From: Epicoccum nigrum
Lineage: Eukaryota; Ascomycota; Dothideomycetes; Pleosporales; Didymellaceae
Assembly (NCBI GenBank): GCA_002116315.1
Contig: KZ107840.1
Location: 913,363-977,362, forward strand
Direction: 5' to 3'
Length of the DNA: 64,000 bases
The notes beneath the pieces are model-generated. The model was given only the letters and a program-made list of their open reading frames with translations. It did no database searches and was not told the DNA's origin. Shown here piece by piece: positions 1-12,075 of the stretch (position 1 is the stretch's first letter; each line of letters begins with the position of its first letter). The position numbers were made by a program, and so were the translations under genes.

Positions 1-1803
1 CTGAGCTGAAAATTGGCAGGTTCGGCGATGCCTGCGAGCCGCAACCCCAAGGCGCGGTTGGCGGTCCGTCAACGGTGATCCCTTCCGCTTTTCGGTCCCA
101 AGCACAACAAGTGCGACATGGCCCTGATCCACAGTATTTCAATCTGGAAGGGATTGCCTTCCACCCGTGTTATACACGAACATATCGCCGAACAGGACAT
201 CCGGTCACGGCACTTCGCAAGGAGGGAACCCCCTCTTCCGTGGTCGGACTGCGCAGGGTCATAAGACTGCCACTGCCCCTCTAAGCGGGCGCGAATTTAC
301 AACCAATCTCATCCAAACAAGCCGGGGATCGTGGCCTACAGCAGGATTTTGGACGCGGGATGGCCTCATATCGTATCAAATTTGGACGCTAGCCTGGACT
401 TGGTTACTACTGTTGCGTTGTCACTTCCTGCCCAGGAAGCGAGCCGGTCAGCATCTGCTGCCCACATTTGTTCACATCTTTTCCCCCCTCCTCACACCTC
501 CACCTCACTCGTACTCGACAACAATCGCCATATTGAACTGCTACTACAACGCAAGATTCGTGCTGTGTATCACCAAACTTCAACCAAACAATAAGATTTA
601 TCAGAGCCCTCGCTCAGGATGACAATTCGGAGCCAAGACGGAGCCTTTACCAGGTACTTACTGCCCACGGTCTTTCCTTCTGTTTTGTTTGATTGTTTTG
701 CTGTTTTTGTTCTCAAAGATCATGTTGTGCGCAAATTTTGTATGCTCGTCTTATTCATTGTATTTGCTGCATTTCGCCGCCATCTAGCACTCCAGGCTAC
801 AGGATTCCCGTATGGACATCCGCTCCACAGGACAATCTCCCAGAGGATTTACCGTTTCCATGGATCACCAGGAGGACAGCCCCTTGAACCCTTTCCTTGG
901 GTGGCACTGGATCAATTCTCCGGATCATTTTTACCTGGATTTGCGAAAGTAGACATCATCTGAGCAGCACAGCGCTCGTAAATTCAGCAACTCGATCTCT
1001 CGGTGCGCCGAGTTCGGAGTTTAAAAGTTAGAGCTTTCGAAAAGTCGGTGAACGCATCGTGGATCTCAATGGTTGACCCCCGGGCGGTTCTCGCTTCCGG
1101 CCGCGGATCTTCCCGACACCATCTGCGAGGCCCCAGTGCCAAGCAATGCTCGTAGACATGCAACACTAGAGAGCAACGTCGTTCAATCATGTTCTTGTTC
1201 GACTACGCTATGCAACAATCGATGTTACCTTTGCTGGATAATTTCGCCTTGAGGAACCCATCGGGAACATCCTGCCATTGGGTCTGCCACGAGGACTGTT
1301 GTTTTACTGTTACCAATCCCCGGGACGCGCCTGTCTTTGACACCCAGGATGCTAATTCCAGCGGTGCAAGCTGGAGAGGGAGAATGTATGTACAGAAGGC
1401 TTAAGTCAGCCTGTCCTGTCTACATGACCCCCTTTGATCGCCAAATTGCTTTGATGTCGTATCGAAGGGTGTGGCAACCGCATTCGCTCTGGTTTGACAA
1501 GCGTGGATTCATCACCTTCTGGCTTTCCGAGAGGATGCTTCGACCTTGCTACGCTAGCGAATAAGTACTGGAAGCCTGGAGTACCTGACGCACAGTCCCC
1601 CGATTGCACCCGATTACCGCCCTCGACACGTGATGATCCTCGGGCTGATGCTCTTTGTGCGTATGACCTACTCTAGTCCACAGTCTCAATGCTAACATCT
1701 CCTGCAGACTGGATTCTGGAAGAACTAACACGGCGCTTTCTTTTGTTATCATATCGTTTTGCTTCACACATTGGTTGGGTTTGGAACTAACCCCTTCGTT
1801 CAG
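1..1803. other. Upstream region of the C2H2 gene, possible 5' exons
   Basis: No complete gene can be supported here. A pyrimidine-rich stretch near 480-510 and an ATG at 619 followed by a possible donor near 654 look like the start of a fungal transcription unit. The stretch about 795-955 has a frame open through an ATG at 813. Two classic intron ends (branch site plus CAG) lie at about 1706 and 1803. These fit a long 5' leader, or one or two upstream exons, of the zinc-finger gene that follows. I could not choose a phase-consistent set of exons with certainty. Confidence 0.35.
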
Positions 1804-3417
1804 CGTATCACTCTTCGACTCACCACCGGAGGCTGATTTCTATATCTCAAACATCACTGAGTGGCGAAAGGACATACCCACACCTGTGGAAGCTGGACAG
1901 GATCTTTCTTTCTCTTCAGACTTCCAGGACATGCACAGCACTGAGCTCTTTGACTTTAAGGATACTGCCTCCCAGTGCAGCATGGACAGTGCGTACCAGA
2001 GCCAGACCAGCGCAAGCCAGCGCGGAACCAAGAGACCACAGCCCTTTTCCCAGGATACTCAGAGCACGATGGGTGCTCACTTTGTTGGCAGCGACATCTA
2101 CTCGCCGTCAATGAGCTCGGATAGCTACAACGCATTTCAGGACATGAACCAGATGCAGCTTCCCGCCGCCTGGGATGCTCAGGACGGATCCATGGGATTT
2201 ACTAACTACTCTACTGGGCAGGACTTCCCGCTCTACCCCACCTCGAACGTTTCAAGGTTCCAGCCCACATCCGCCGTCAACATCTGGGCTCCCGTCGACT
2301 CCCAGTTCCAGACCGGGTCTTACAACTTTGCTTCTTATCCCACAGATTCAAGCGAGACGATGTTCACCGCGGCAGCACCCCTGCAGCGCCAGTGGAGCAA
2401 CGTACGACCCACTCCCGTACGCAGCACATCATCCTACGCCGCACAACAGGCCTCGAGGCGAACATCCTCGAACGACACTGCCTTCAATGCTTTCGTCGCT
2501 TCCCCCACCAGCACAGCCAGCGTCCAGCTGCCTCAGCCTGCGGACTTTGAGCAGACTCAGCCGCAATTTGTTGAGCAGAGGTAAGCTTGTGCTACATACT
2601 TGGTCAAACAATACTGACTTTCTCGATTAGGCATGACGTTGAAGAGAGCGCGTCGATCTCCCGTGGACCCCAGTCCTTGAACGATCACGAGGACATCCAA
2701 TCCCCAATTGATGCCACTGAGGCTAAGCTTGAGGAGGAGCGCACAAAGGTTGCTCGCAGCCACGCTCTCTACCAGCGGGGTCCCGACAAGGACGGCAAGT
2801 ACCGCTGCCCCGAGGAGGGCAAGCCTGGCTGTGGACACAAGCCTACATCGCTGAAGTGCAACTACGACAAGTACGTCGACTCGCATCTGAAGCCTTTCCG
2901 TTGCAACAAGAAGACTTGCATCGGCGTTCAATTCTCCTCTACCGCGTGCTTGCTCCGTCACGAACGCGAGGCGCACGGCATGCACGGTCACGGTGCAAGG
3001 CCTCACCTCTGCCACTTCCAGGATTGTGAGCGTGCGGTGCCAGGCCACGGCTTCCCTCGCCGCTACAACCTCTTCGACCACATGAAGCGTGTTCACCAGT
3101 TTGAGGGCCCTACCACCGAGGCCTCTCCTATCATGCACGGTCAGGCACAGCGCAAGCCCGTCTCCCGCAAGCGCAAGGCTTCGGCAGAAGATATCTCAGA
3201 GAAGCGCCCAAAGGTAGTCAAGCTCACTGCCGAGCAGCAGCTCCAGCAACGCCGCGAGCAGCTCGCAACGGACTTTGCCAGCAAGAAGCAGCACATCATT
3301 GACTTCCTTTCCAACCTCACTGGTCCCAATGAGCTCTCTGACGACCTCAAGCTGAGCCAAGACGTCATGGCGCTCCACGACATCAGCACTAAGTTCAGGA
3401 GCAGCTACGGCGGCTGA
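1804..3417 (+). CDS. C2H2 zinc-finger protein, probable transcription factor (5' end unresolved)
   Basis: Two exons are visible: 1804-2580 and 2631-3417, joined across a 50-nt intron (GTAAGC...GATTAG) that keeps the frame. The first has no good ATG; the sequence just before 1804 is a branch site and CAG, so at least one more 5' exon is expected. The N-terminal half is Ser/Thr/Gln-rich and low in complexity, as in activation regions. The C-terminal half has Cys/His clusters: CPEEGKPGCGHKP..., then CNKKTCIGVQFSS with two His, then CHFQDC with HMKRVH. A basic stretch follows (RKRKASAED and KRPKVVK), which may be a nuclear localisation signal. The arrangement matches a family of fungal C2H2 regulators. 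DNA target and role are unknown. Confidence 0.8.
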
Positions 3418-5462
3418 ATGAAGCGCCCAGCATCGGTAGACTGTGGTCTGCACGACGCCTGAGCAAGGTTTGTTTCGCGCCGCCCCCGGATCTGCCCCGG
3501 ACCCACATTATTTTCCCACAACAGCCGGGCATGTTTGTACCCTACATGTCCGTGCTGTCTTTTGCGTTTTTCCACATGCCTGGATGGATCTCCCGCCCTT
3601 TAGCGGATGTTGACTTCCCACATGCCGGATGGATGCCTGTTTGCCCACCCCCTGGAGGATTGCCTTGCCACAGGATATTGTCCCTGCCGTGGACTGGATG
3701 CCATGGAATCTGCCGGACCGCTTGAGCGTGCTGCGCGAGAGCTAGCTAGATTGCGCCCTGCGGGGCGAAGGGACTCGGTCCCGACTCATTGCATCTGGAA
3801 TGGCATGAGCGTAGATTGGGTGTGATCCTCGATTGATCAAATTGTATTGATGCTTGCTTACCGGAGTCGGAGGGAGTGTTGAGTGTTGAGTGTTGTAGGG
3901 GGAGATGTTGATACCAGTGTGAAAGAGTTATGTATTGGCGTGGACTGCACTCACTCGCCCAAGGGGGGTGGTGCAAAGTTTACGTCGCAGTAGTGTAGTC
4001 GGGTTGTTTAGTCTTCCTTTAGCTAAAGTGCGTTTGCTATCATCACATAAGTGCTACCTGCGTAACCCAAAGTCCTTGCCATGTTGCCCGTATTGGTCTG
4101 TCGACGGTTCCCGTTGGGAACACTCACAGATATTGCAAACCCGTGTACAAGCCACACCAGTCTCTTCTTGCTCGTCATAATCATCAACCGATGAGACCTC
4201 AGCGCGGAACCCTATATGTCTGCACACCACTGTGAGATCAAGGCATTAGAGGACTATAAAAAAGCTAGGCAGCCAAGTAAGTGTAATGTTTTCCAACTTG
4301 AAGCACTTAGGATCTGGTTTTGAGCTGGCTACATCGTGATTGGAAGTCAGTGGCTGACAAGGTAAATCTCAGGCCACCTAGGCGTATGAGTACTCAATAT
4401 CCTATACTAGTCAAGTTTTGCGAAGGTTATACTTAGCCAAACAGATACTACGCAAGTGAACGTCCACAGTACTGCTTTACGGGTGCTGACACGGGAAAGC
4501 TGCGGCTCTAGACGAGCGATGGCATCTGCAGCCAGCGAAGACGAAGATGAAGACGAAGACGGCAGAGCTGCAGCTCGAGACGAGTAATGGCATCCGCAGC
4601 CAGCGCTGCATAGCGAACGGACACAGTGAGTACATAAGACTAACTACAAGGCAGGTGGCTATGGAGTACCACTGCCTTAGCAAACATGTTATTGCTTCCC
4701 TGGAAGGGTTCACAGCGCGACACCACAACAACTGAAGACAGCACTTGAGCCGCAACAACGGCTGAAGCTGTAACGTCGACAGGCACGGGTCCGGATGGTA
4801 CTGCCCTTACCCAAACACGTCAGTTCTTATTGCTAACCTAAGCAGATTAGTTACGCGCGGTACCTGGACGTGGCTGCGAGTCTATTTAAAGATCGTCTGC
4901 CATCGACGCTCACGCTTGCGACCTCAGTCACATCTTGAGACCCGCCGACTGCAAGCTCACACCAAAGCAAGCGGCGAACATCGTGCAGCTCGCTCGCTCG
5001 CCGACAAGACGTGGCCCCGCCCATTTCCGATCCGTCGAGACAAGGGATACAGTACGAGTGCGGTTGAACTCCCTCCCGGCTGTGCAAGACTGCAGGAGAA
5101 TCGACAGACGGGTTTTTTTACTTGCCTGGTTTAGTGGTTTTGGTAGTCCGCAGAGGGAATGGCGAGTCAAGGGGGGGAGGTGTCGCGGGTTCTGCGCTGG
5201 AGACTTGGTTGCTGGAGGCTTTACTGCTGGAGATTCAACTGCGGCCGTTTTTCACGTGCGAGAGGCGTGGTCCAGGGGAGGGGGGGTGTAGCTGCAGGAG
5301 TGGTGTTGAAGACATCGAGCCCAGACTGGATCATATTACTGATGCAAATGTATGACGCTGACACCCCCCACGCTCGATTCGAGATAATTAATTCTCCCCT
5401 ATGCAAATTGTGGTATCATAGTCCCAGCACCCATCCCAATCTCATAATCATAATCCCACGCC
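3418..5462. other. Intergenic region between convergent genes
   Basis: About 2 kb with no gene I can support. It should hold the 3' ends of the zinc-finger gene and of the glutathione peroxidase gene. A short direct repeat lies inside it (listed separately). G-rich runs occur near 5165-5290. Confidence 0.5.
4511..4605. repeat. Imperfect 27-bp direct repeat around a GAAGAC microsatellite
   Basis: Two near-identical 27-bp copies at 4511-4537 and 4579-4605 (gacgag, two or three changed bases, then the shared atggcat.cgcagccagcg) are separated by a purine-rich run of GAAGAC/GAAGAT units at about 4537-4560. No reading frame around it convinces me. Confidence 0.6.
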
Positions 5463-6196
5463 CTACTTGGCCCCCTCAATCTCCTTGACAATTTCGGCCC
5501 TGAGGTCCTCAGGCTTCTTGGTGCTGGCCCAGCGGCCCTTGACCTTGCCGTCCTTGCCGACCAGGAACTTCTCAAAGTTCCACTTGATGCGCTTCAGGCC
5601 CATCAGGCCGGGCTTCTCGTTCTTGAGCCATTCGAAGGCCGGGTCGGCTTTGTCGCCGTTGACCTGTGCCAAGCCGTTAGTATCGGTCTCCCACTCTCAA
5701 ACGCCCTTGCGGGTGCAGGGTGTGAATCAGTGTATGGTGGTGGTGGTGGGGGGGGGGGGGCTTACGTCTATTTTCCCCAGCACGGGGAAGCTGACGCCGT
5801 AGTTGAGCTGGCAGAACTCCTGGATCTCGTCGTTGCTGCCCGGGTCCTGGCCGCCGAACTGGTTGCAGGGGAAGCCGATGATCTCGAAGTCGTTGGGGTA
5901 CTGCGCCTTGAGGTCCTTGTAGAGCTTCTCCAGCCCCGCGAACTGAGGGGTGAAGCCGCACTTGGAGGCCGTGTTGACGACTAGCACCACTTTGCCGTTC
6001 AGCTTCGACAGCGGGTACTCGGTGCCGCGCTCTGGGTGGGTTGTCAGTGGATGGACAAGGTGACAGACAGCTGGAGAGCAGCGGCCGTGGGGGTGCGGCA
6101 GCTACGCTACGCTACGAGCGTGAGGGTGTGGGTGTGGGTGGACGAGGACGTACTGTCTTTGGGCGTGAAGTCGAAGAAGGAAGTAGCCGACGCCAT
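5463..6196 (-). CDS. Glutathione peroxidase-like thiol peroxidase (Gpx3/Hyr1 type)
   Basis: Reduces hydroperoxides, in fungi usually with thioredoxin; the yeast relative Gpx3 also senses peroxide. Three exons on the minus strand: 6196-6154, 6031-5766 and 5663-5463, giving 169 aa, the usual family length. Phases close exactly, and the second intron has an ACTAAC branch site before CACAG. Start is the ATG at 6196 (MASATSFFDFTPKD). The peroxidatic Cys is residue 39 in NTASKCGFTPQF, so this is a Cys and not a selenocysteine enzyme. Gln72 sits in FPCNQFGGQ and Trp131 in KWNFEKF. Cys88 is placed like the resolving Cys of Gpx3. The second intron carries an unusual G-run. No signal peptide, so a cytosolic protein is likely. 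Confidence 0.93.
5735..5760. repeat. TGG microsatellite ending in a 13-base G run
   Basis: TGG units at 5735-5747 run into an unbroken run of 13 G at 5748-5760, inside the second intron of the glutathione peroxidase gene, right next to the donor site at 5765. On the transcribed strand it is a C run. Confidence 0.8.
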
Positions 6197-6995
6197 GTTT
6201 TCGTTTCTTGCAGAAGAATTCCAGAAATACCGAATAGTGTGCGTAGGGAGAACAGGTGGTGTGATGACGCTGCAGCTCGAGGGTCGTCGTGATGCTGAGA
6301 CGGAAACGGCGCGGTAGGGCTGTGGTGTTATAACCTGCTGTCGCGCCTGCACAGTGATACCCACGCCCACGCCCACCCTGCGCGGGGCACCGACTCCCGC
6401 CGCTCGGAGCGTGCCAGTGCCATGTGAAATCCTCTTCCAGCCGGCCATATCTTCTCCGCTTTGGGCGCGCTGCACCGACGTTTTCTGACAAGTGTCTGGC
6501 GTCTGGCCTCCGCCTGTATCGCGCAGCTTACGAAATCTGCCCGCGCGAAGGCGCAATTCGTTGCGGCTTGCGAGTCGGTGCCTCGGGAGCTGCGGACGAA
6601 CTGCGCGCGAGGATGACGTTGGTCGGCTCAAGCGCTTGATTGGGATGCACCGAGGTGGAGGGCTGCGTACGAGCAGTTCCTGGCAGTGCGGCGCCGCCGA
6701 GGCAGACCGAGTATCATCACAAATCATTCAAGTCTCGAATTGCGTAGCATGTTCGAGGGAATTTGCAACGAAAGACCTCCTCCTTGGGTATCTCTAAATT
6801 TGGCTACCTTTATCTATACTCTCCAGACCTTTTCTTTTCGGTCATTCACCTCGCTCGCTATAAGCTCAATATTCGTTCCATGCCCATGGTTGATGCCGCA
6901 ACACATTCGCTTGCTCGTAAATATCCTTTCATGTCACGGCTACATTCTTCCCACAAGCCCTCGATCCACGCCGTCTCGGAGAATCCACAGAGGCT
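6197..6995. other. Intergenic region upstream of the glutathione peroxidase gene
   Basis: About 800 bp holding the promoter of the peroxidase gene and the 3' end of the DBP5 gene, both on the minus strand. The overlapping open frames on both strands look like noise. I see no conserved site that I can name. Confidence 0.5.
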
Positions 6996-8578
6996 TTAAG
7001 CAGCAAACTCGTTCATCTCCTTGGTGGTCTTGCCTGCGCGAGAGCTCTTGATGACCTTCTGGATCAGCTCCTCGACCTCATCCCAATCGCTTGTGTCGAT
7101 GGGTACAAGATCCGTCTTGAAGTAGGTTGCGATGTCGTTCAGCTGCGACCAGCTCTGCTTGTCGTGCACGAATGTGAGAGCGACACCGACACGTCCAAAT
7201 CGTCCGGTACGACCGATGCGGTGCAGGTATGTCTCAGGGTCCGCGTCAATGCCATTAGCCATGGTGGGAACGTCCTGAATAGAGTCAGTATGACACAGAG
7301 CACGAATGAGAGCGTTCGACTTACGTAGTTGATGACCATGGTCACGGACTGCACATCTATCCCACGTGCGAGCACATTCGTTGTAATCAGCACCTTGGCC
7401 TCGCCAGACCTGAATTGATCAATAATCCTGTCACGGTCTGGCCCTTCCAGTCCACCGCTGAGCTGAGCGACCTTGTGTCCCTCGGCCACCATGCGCTGCT
7501 CGAGCTGCTCGGCAGTCTTTCGGGTCCGGACGAAAATGATGGAGGAAGCTTGTGTCATTAGGCCGTAGAACTTCAGCAGTGTTGCAAACTTGTCGTTGTC
7601 TTTATCAATGTCGATGTAGAGCTGCTTGATACCCTCGATGGTGAGATCTTCGTGGGCAAGAGTGAGGACGTTGGCGTTTGGCGCAAAACGATTGGCGTAT
7701 GCGATGACGTTCGGAGGGAATGTAGCAGAGAAGAGCACCGTCTGGCAAGTTTTGGGAAGCATGCTGCGGCTGTTAGTCGAGTAGCCAAGTTGACGCGCTC
7801 GTACTTACGTCTTGACGCGAGTGCACTGCTCGCCCAGACCTTGCTGGTCAAGCATATTATCAGCTTCGTCAAGTACCAAAATCTTGATGCCAGTGGAATC
7901 GATCAGCCGCCTCCTCAGCATATCGGTGACGGTACCCGGTGTGCCCACAAGGATATGCGCCTCGTATTTCATGCCGCGTCTCGACGGGTCTGGAATGGCG
8001 GCCATTGTCTTCAGACCCTGCATGAACTGGCCCATGTGTGTGATGACGCCCAGAATTTGGCGTGCGAGCTCGCGGCTGGGTGCAAGTACAAGTGCTTGGG
8101 GCTTGAGCTGGCTAAGGTCGACGCGCGACAGACAGTTGAGAGAAAAGGCGGCCGTCTTGCCAGTACCAGATTGTGACTGTGCGATCATGTTTGTGGGAGG
8201 ATCCATGAGCAATAGAGGAAGCGCCTTCTCCTGGACCTTGGACGGCTTGCGGAAGTTCATCGAACGGATACCCTGAAGCAGGTCATCGGAGCTGCTCTTG
8301 TTAGCACGCATTTGCCTTGGACAGGAACCTGCTTACAGCTTGAGCTCCTCGAATGTCTTCGCCGAGAACAGAGGGTTGTTTGGGTCCGCCTGCATGTCTA
8401 CAAGCTTCACCTCGACGTTGAACTCAGTCTCCACCATGCTGGAACCATTGCCTGGGGGGCCACTGCCATCAACCTGAGCTTGCGCAAGCGAACTCTCGTC
8501 TTCTTCTGGGGCCTGCGCCGCGGGCGCGGGTGTCTCCTCGGCAGGAGGCGCTGCAGTGGGCTCCTCGGTGGACGACAT
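6996..8578 (-). CDS. DBP5: DEAD-box RNA helicase Dbp5, mRNA export
   Basis: ATP-dependent RNA helicase acting at the cytoplasmic face of the nuclear pore, where Dbp5 with Gle1 strips export factors from mRNA. Four minus-strand exons: 8578-8337, 8294-7809, 7763-7325 and 7274-6996, all closing in phase, giving 481 aa; yeast Dbp5 has 482. Helicase motifs in order: Q motif PSKVQEKALPLLL (98-110), Walker A SQSGTGKT (121-128), APSRELARQ, GTPGTV, DEAD (223-226), LFSATFP, TNVLARGID and HRIGRTGRFGR (407-417). The N-terminal 60 residues are Ala/Pro/Glu-rich and disordered, as expected for Dbp5. A short (CTCTAC)n repeat lies just upstream of the start. It shares its upstream region with the divergent BZZ1 gene. 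Confidence 0.95.
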
Positions 8579-9526
8579 GATGTAGGAGTGTGTTGGTTGG
8601 TGGTAGAGGTAGAGGTAGAGGTAGAGGTAGAGGTAGAGGGGTGACGCAAGTTGCGGTGGTAAAAGTGATGGCGGGGCGTCCTTGGTGGGCCGGCGCGCTT
8701 TTAAACAAAGGAAGGCGAGGACAAGGGTTTACGCCTCTCTTCAAAAGATTGCCTGCGTACTGTGGATGGGTAACAATGGAAAACGTTTTTATTGTTTATC
8801 AGGTGAAAGCAACGCGAAGCGAACAAAAGCTAGGTATTTGGTGCGCTCATCTCATCGCGGGGAAGTTCCAGGCGGAAGGTGCCAGACCGCTAGGCTGCTT
8901 TAGACAGCAAGGCTGCAGGTCCACCGTCTCCTGCAGGATTCAGGAACCTGAGTGCAGGTGGCCATCAAGTTCACCACTTCACTATGGATACTTCCACAAG
9001 CAGGATTGATTACTTGGATGTGGGGTGACAGAGCAGAGTTACCTACTTCCTTTCACCTCTAAAACACACTGTGACGTTTGTTGGGAGGTCTTCAAGTCTT
9101 GATGATGATGCACGGCCTCGGTCTTATGGGCCACTATGTCACCTGCAACAGCAACAGCAAGACCAAGAGCAGGTGCGCCCGCGGTACGCGCAACCTTATG
9201 TGGGTTATGGTACAGCCGTTGCCTAATGATTGTAACCTCGTCCAAGACAGCGAGCTCGCTGCCAGGTCCTGCTCATTGCTAGTAGTCATAGCAGTCAGGA
9301 ACGCCGACGCCGTACCAGAAGATTGAACGTCACGGCACAGATCCCGACCAGCCTGCTCGGCGCACCGCCTCCAGCCATCCAAGCCCCCACTTCAATTGGG
9401 CCGCCAGTTGGAGCCCCCCAGGCTCTCGAGCACCACTCCCGAGCTCCCTACGAGCGTTTCCTTTCCTCTGGTTCGATGCGCCGATCGCATAGGCACTAGC
9501 ATCTGCTCCACGACGTCTGCAGCATC
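8579..9526. promoter_or_regulatory. Divergent promoter region DBP5/BZZ1
   Basis: A 948-bp non-coding stretch between two divergent start codons, so it should drive both genes. It contains a GGTAGA microsatellite next to the DBP5 start. I recognise no specific factor site. Confidence 0.5.
8602..8640. repeat. (GGTAGA)n microsatellite in the DBP5 5' leader
   Basis: About six perfect GGTAGA units 24-60 bp upstream of the DBP5 ATG (at 8578 on the minus strand). In the transcript it reads as CTCTACC repeats, a pyrimidine-rich leader. Confidence 0.85.
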
Positions 9527-12075
9527 ATGGAGGTCGACATTGCGCCCCAATTCGGTGCCGAGTTGAAGGTACACGCTTGCCGCACCCCCAGACTGCACCG
9601 CCGCAACGCAACATGAACTGACACGCTTACCGCAGGATGGCTTCAAAACGGTCAACGCTTGGGTATGTGCCCCGGACAATCCGAAACATGTCCTGCTGTG
9701 TCGCCCGGCGCTCCCCCAACCGTCTTCGCCGCTTGCAAACCATACTGATCGCAATGCTTAGGTGTCCGGAGGCATCGCATGGCTTGACGACATTCAGCAG
9801 TTCTACCGAGAACGAAGTGCGATAGAGAAGGAGTACTCTCAGAAGCTTAGTGCTTTGGCAAAGAAGTACTATGAGAAGAAGGCGCGGAAAGTGAGCAGCT
9901 TAAGTGTTGGTGATACGCCCACGGTCACTCCCGGGTCACTGGAGAGGTGCGATTATACAGTCTAAAGTAAGCAATGTATGCTGACGACTGGGTACAGCGC
10001 GTCCATGACCACATGGGGAGTCCAGCTCAACACCCTCGAGCAACGGGCAACTGAACATGACCAGTTCGCGACCGCCCTCGTAACACAGCTCGCCGATCCT
10101 CTGAAGACGCTGGCAACTCGGACTGAAGAGCTTCGCAAGCTCCATGGCGACTACGCCGCGAAGCTTGAGAAGGAGAGGGATGGACAGTACGCCGAGCTAC
10201 GCAAGACAAAGGGCAAATACGACAGCGTATGTCAGGAGGTCGAGAATCGCCGCAAGAAGGTCGACGGCGCTTTTGACCACGGCAAGAATAAGGCGCGAAA
10301 CGCATTTGAGCAGCACCAAGTCGAGATGCGAAATGTCAAGAACACATACCTGATCACCATCAACGTGACGAACAAGCAAAAGGACATGTACTACCACGAG
10401 TATGTCCCAGAGCTTCTGGACGTAAGCACTTCCTCTTCGGGGTTCAGAGTAGCGCTGATGATGGCAACAGAGCATGCAGGATCTATCAGAAACCCGCGTG
10501 AACAAGTTAAACGCGATTTGGTCCCTGGCAGCTTCGATCGAGACACAGACCCTCACGCGCAGTACGGAATATCTGCAACATCTTTCGGCCGAAATACCTC
10601 GCAACAACCCTCTCCTTGATTCTATGATGTTTGTCAGACACAACGCGGGTGGCTGGCAAGAACCTGGTAATTTCCAGTTCGAGCCCAGCCCGGTATGGCT
10701 GGACGATGGTAGCCTCGCGGTGGATGAGTCTGCCATTACCTTCCTGCGCAACGTCTTGCTGAAGACGAAAGGGTCCTTGGGAGAGTACCGACGTGAGCTC
10801 GATAAGAAACTAAAGGAGGTTGAGAATGCGAAGGCTGTGCGGCAGAAGATTCGAGACGGGCAGGACAAGCGGGATGAGGTCGATGTGGTTCGCGCCATTT
10901 TTGCCATACAAGAAGCTGCCCACGAGATCGAGAAGCAGAAGGTCAGCGCTGAAGTGGAAGTCTCGACCATCACTTCGGTCGTCGGAGACGTGAGCATTGG
11001 TGCAAGGAACCACAACTTCAAATCTCAGACCTTCAAGATACCCACGAACTGCGATCTATGCGGCGACCGGATATGGGGCTTGTCTGCCAAGGGGTTCGAT
11101 TGCCGCGATTGCGGATACACGTGCCACAGCAAATGTGAGCTCAAAGTACCAGCAGACTGTCCGGGAGAGCAGTCAAAAGAAGAGAAGAAGAAGCTCAAGG
11201 ACGAGCGACAAAAGGCTTCGCATACCGTCATGTCGGCGAATGGTGCAGCTACAGGATCCCAGGCTGATATGCCAAAATTGGGCAGGAGCGACACTGTAAA
11301 CTCGATGAACACGCTCAGCTCAGGCTACTCCGCAACAGCTCATCGATCGGTATCCGGGGGAATGTCGCCAACCGTCGAGGAGCCACCCGCAGAGAAGAAG
11401 GCGCCAGCAGCTGGGATTAGGAAAAACCGAGTCATCGCGCCACCGCCTGCAGCTTACATCAAAGCCGACGATAACGCTCCGCCACCATCAAGTGGTGCGC
11501 CAGAAGTCAAGGGTAGAATGCTGTATGCATACGAAGCTGGCGGCGAAGGCGAACTGACGGTGGCCGATGGGCAGGACGTCACCATCCTAGAACCAGATGG
11601 TAGGTCCTCCATGAGCCTCACCCCCATGTTTCAGTATCTCATGGACATCTCGCTTACAAACTATACAGACGGGTCTGGCTGGATGAAAGTCCGCGCCGGA
11701 GCCAGGGAAGGTCTTGTGCCCACCTCGTATGTGGAGGTCCTTGCTGTAGCGACACCTCCAACCACCGCGTCTACCTTCTCCTCAACACGGCCCGACTCTA
11801 CATATTCTGCTTCCTCGGCTTCGACAACGAACCTTGCTGCACAGTTGACCGGGGGCAAGAAGAAGGGCCCGGCGGTTGCACCCAAGCGCGGTGCGAAGAA
11901 ACTGAAATACGTAGAAGCGCTGTACGAGTACAACGCGCAGAGCGAGGTCGAGCACTCGATGGCAGAGGGCGAGCGATTCGTCCTCATCAACATGGATGCT
12001 GGAGACGGATGGGCAGACGTAGAGAAGGATGGGGTGGTGCGGAGCGTGCCGGCGAATTACATCCAGCAGGTATAG
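9527..12075 (+). CDS. BZZ1: Bzz1-like F-BAR, C1 and double-SH3 protein
   Basis: Links membrane curvature to actin assembly: yeast Bzz1 binds Las17 (WASP) at endocytic sites. Six exons: 9527-9568, 9636-9662, 9762-9946, 9998-10421, 10471-11599 and 11669-12075, giving 737 aa. Start is ATG at 9527 (MEVDIAPQFGAELK). An F-BAR/FCH coiled-coil region fills roughly residues 10-260. A C1 (phorbol-ester type) zinc domain lies at about 406-455, with HNF..., CDLCGDRIWG and CRDCGYTCHSKC. Two SH3 domains lie at about 574-627 (GRMLYAYEAGG...) and 682-737 (KYVEALYEYNAQ...), with a Pro-rich linker before the first. The last intron is 69 nt, a multiple of three without a stop, so unspliced RNA would still be translated. 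Confidence 0.93.

Noticed and set aside
10197..11021. 274-codon open frame on the minus strand
   Set aside because: Antisense to well-supported BZZ1 exons with a C1 domain; Ser/Leu-rich shadow composition.
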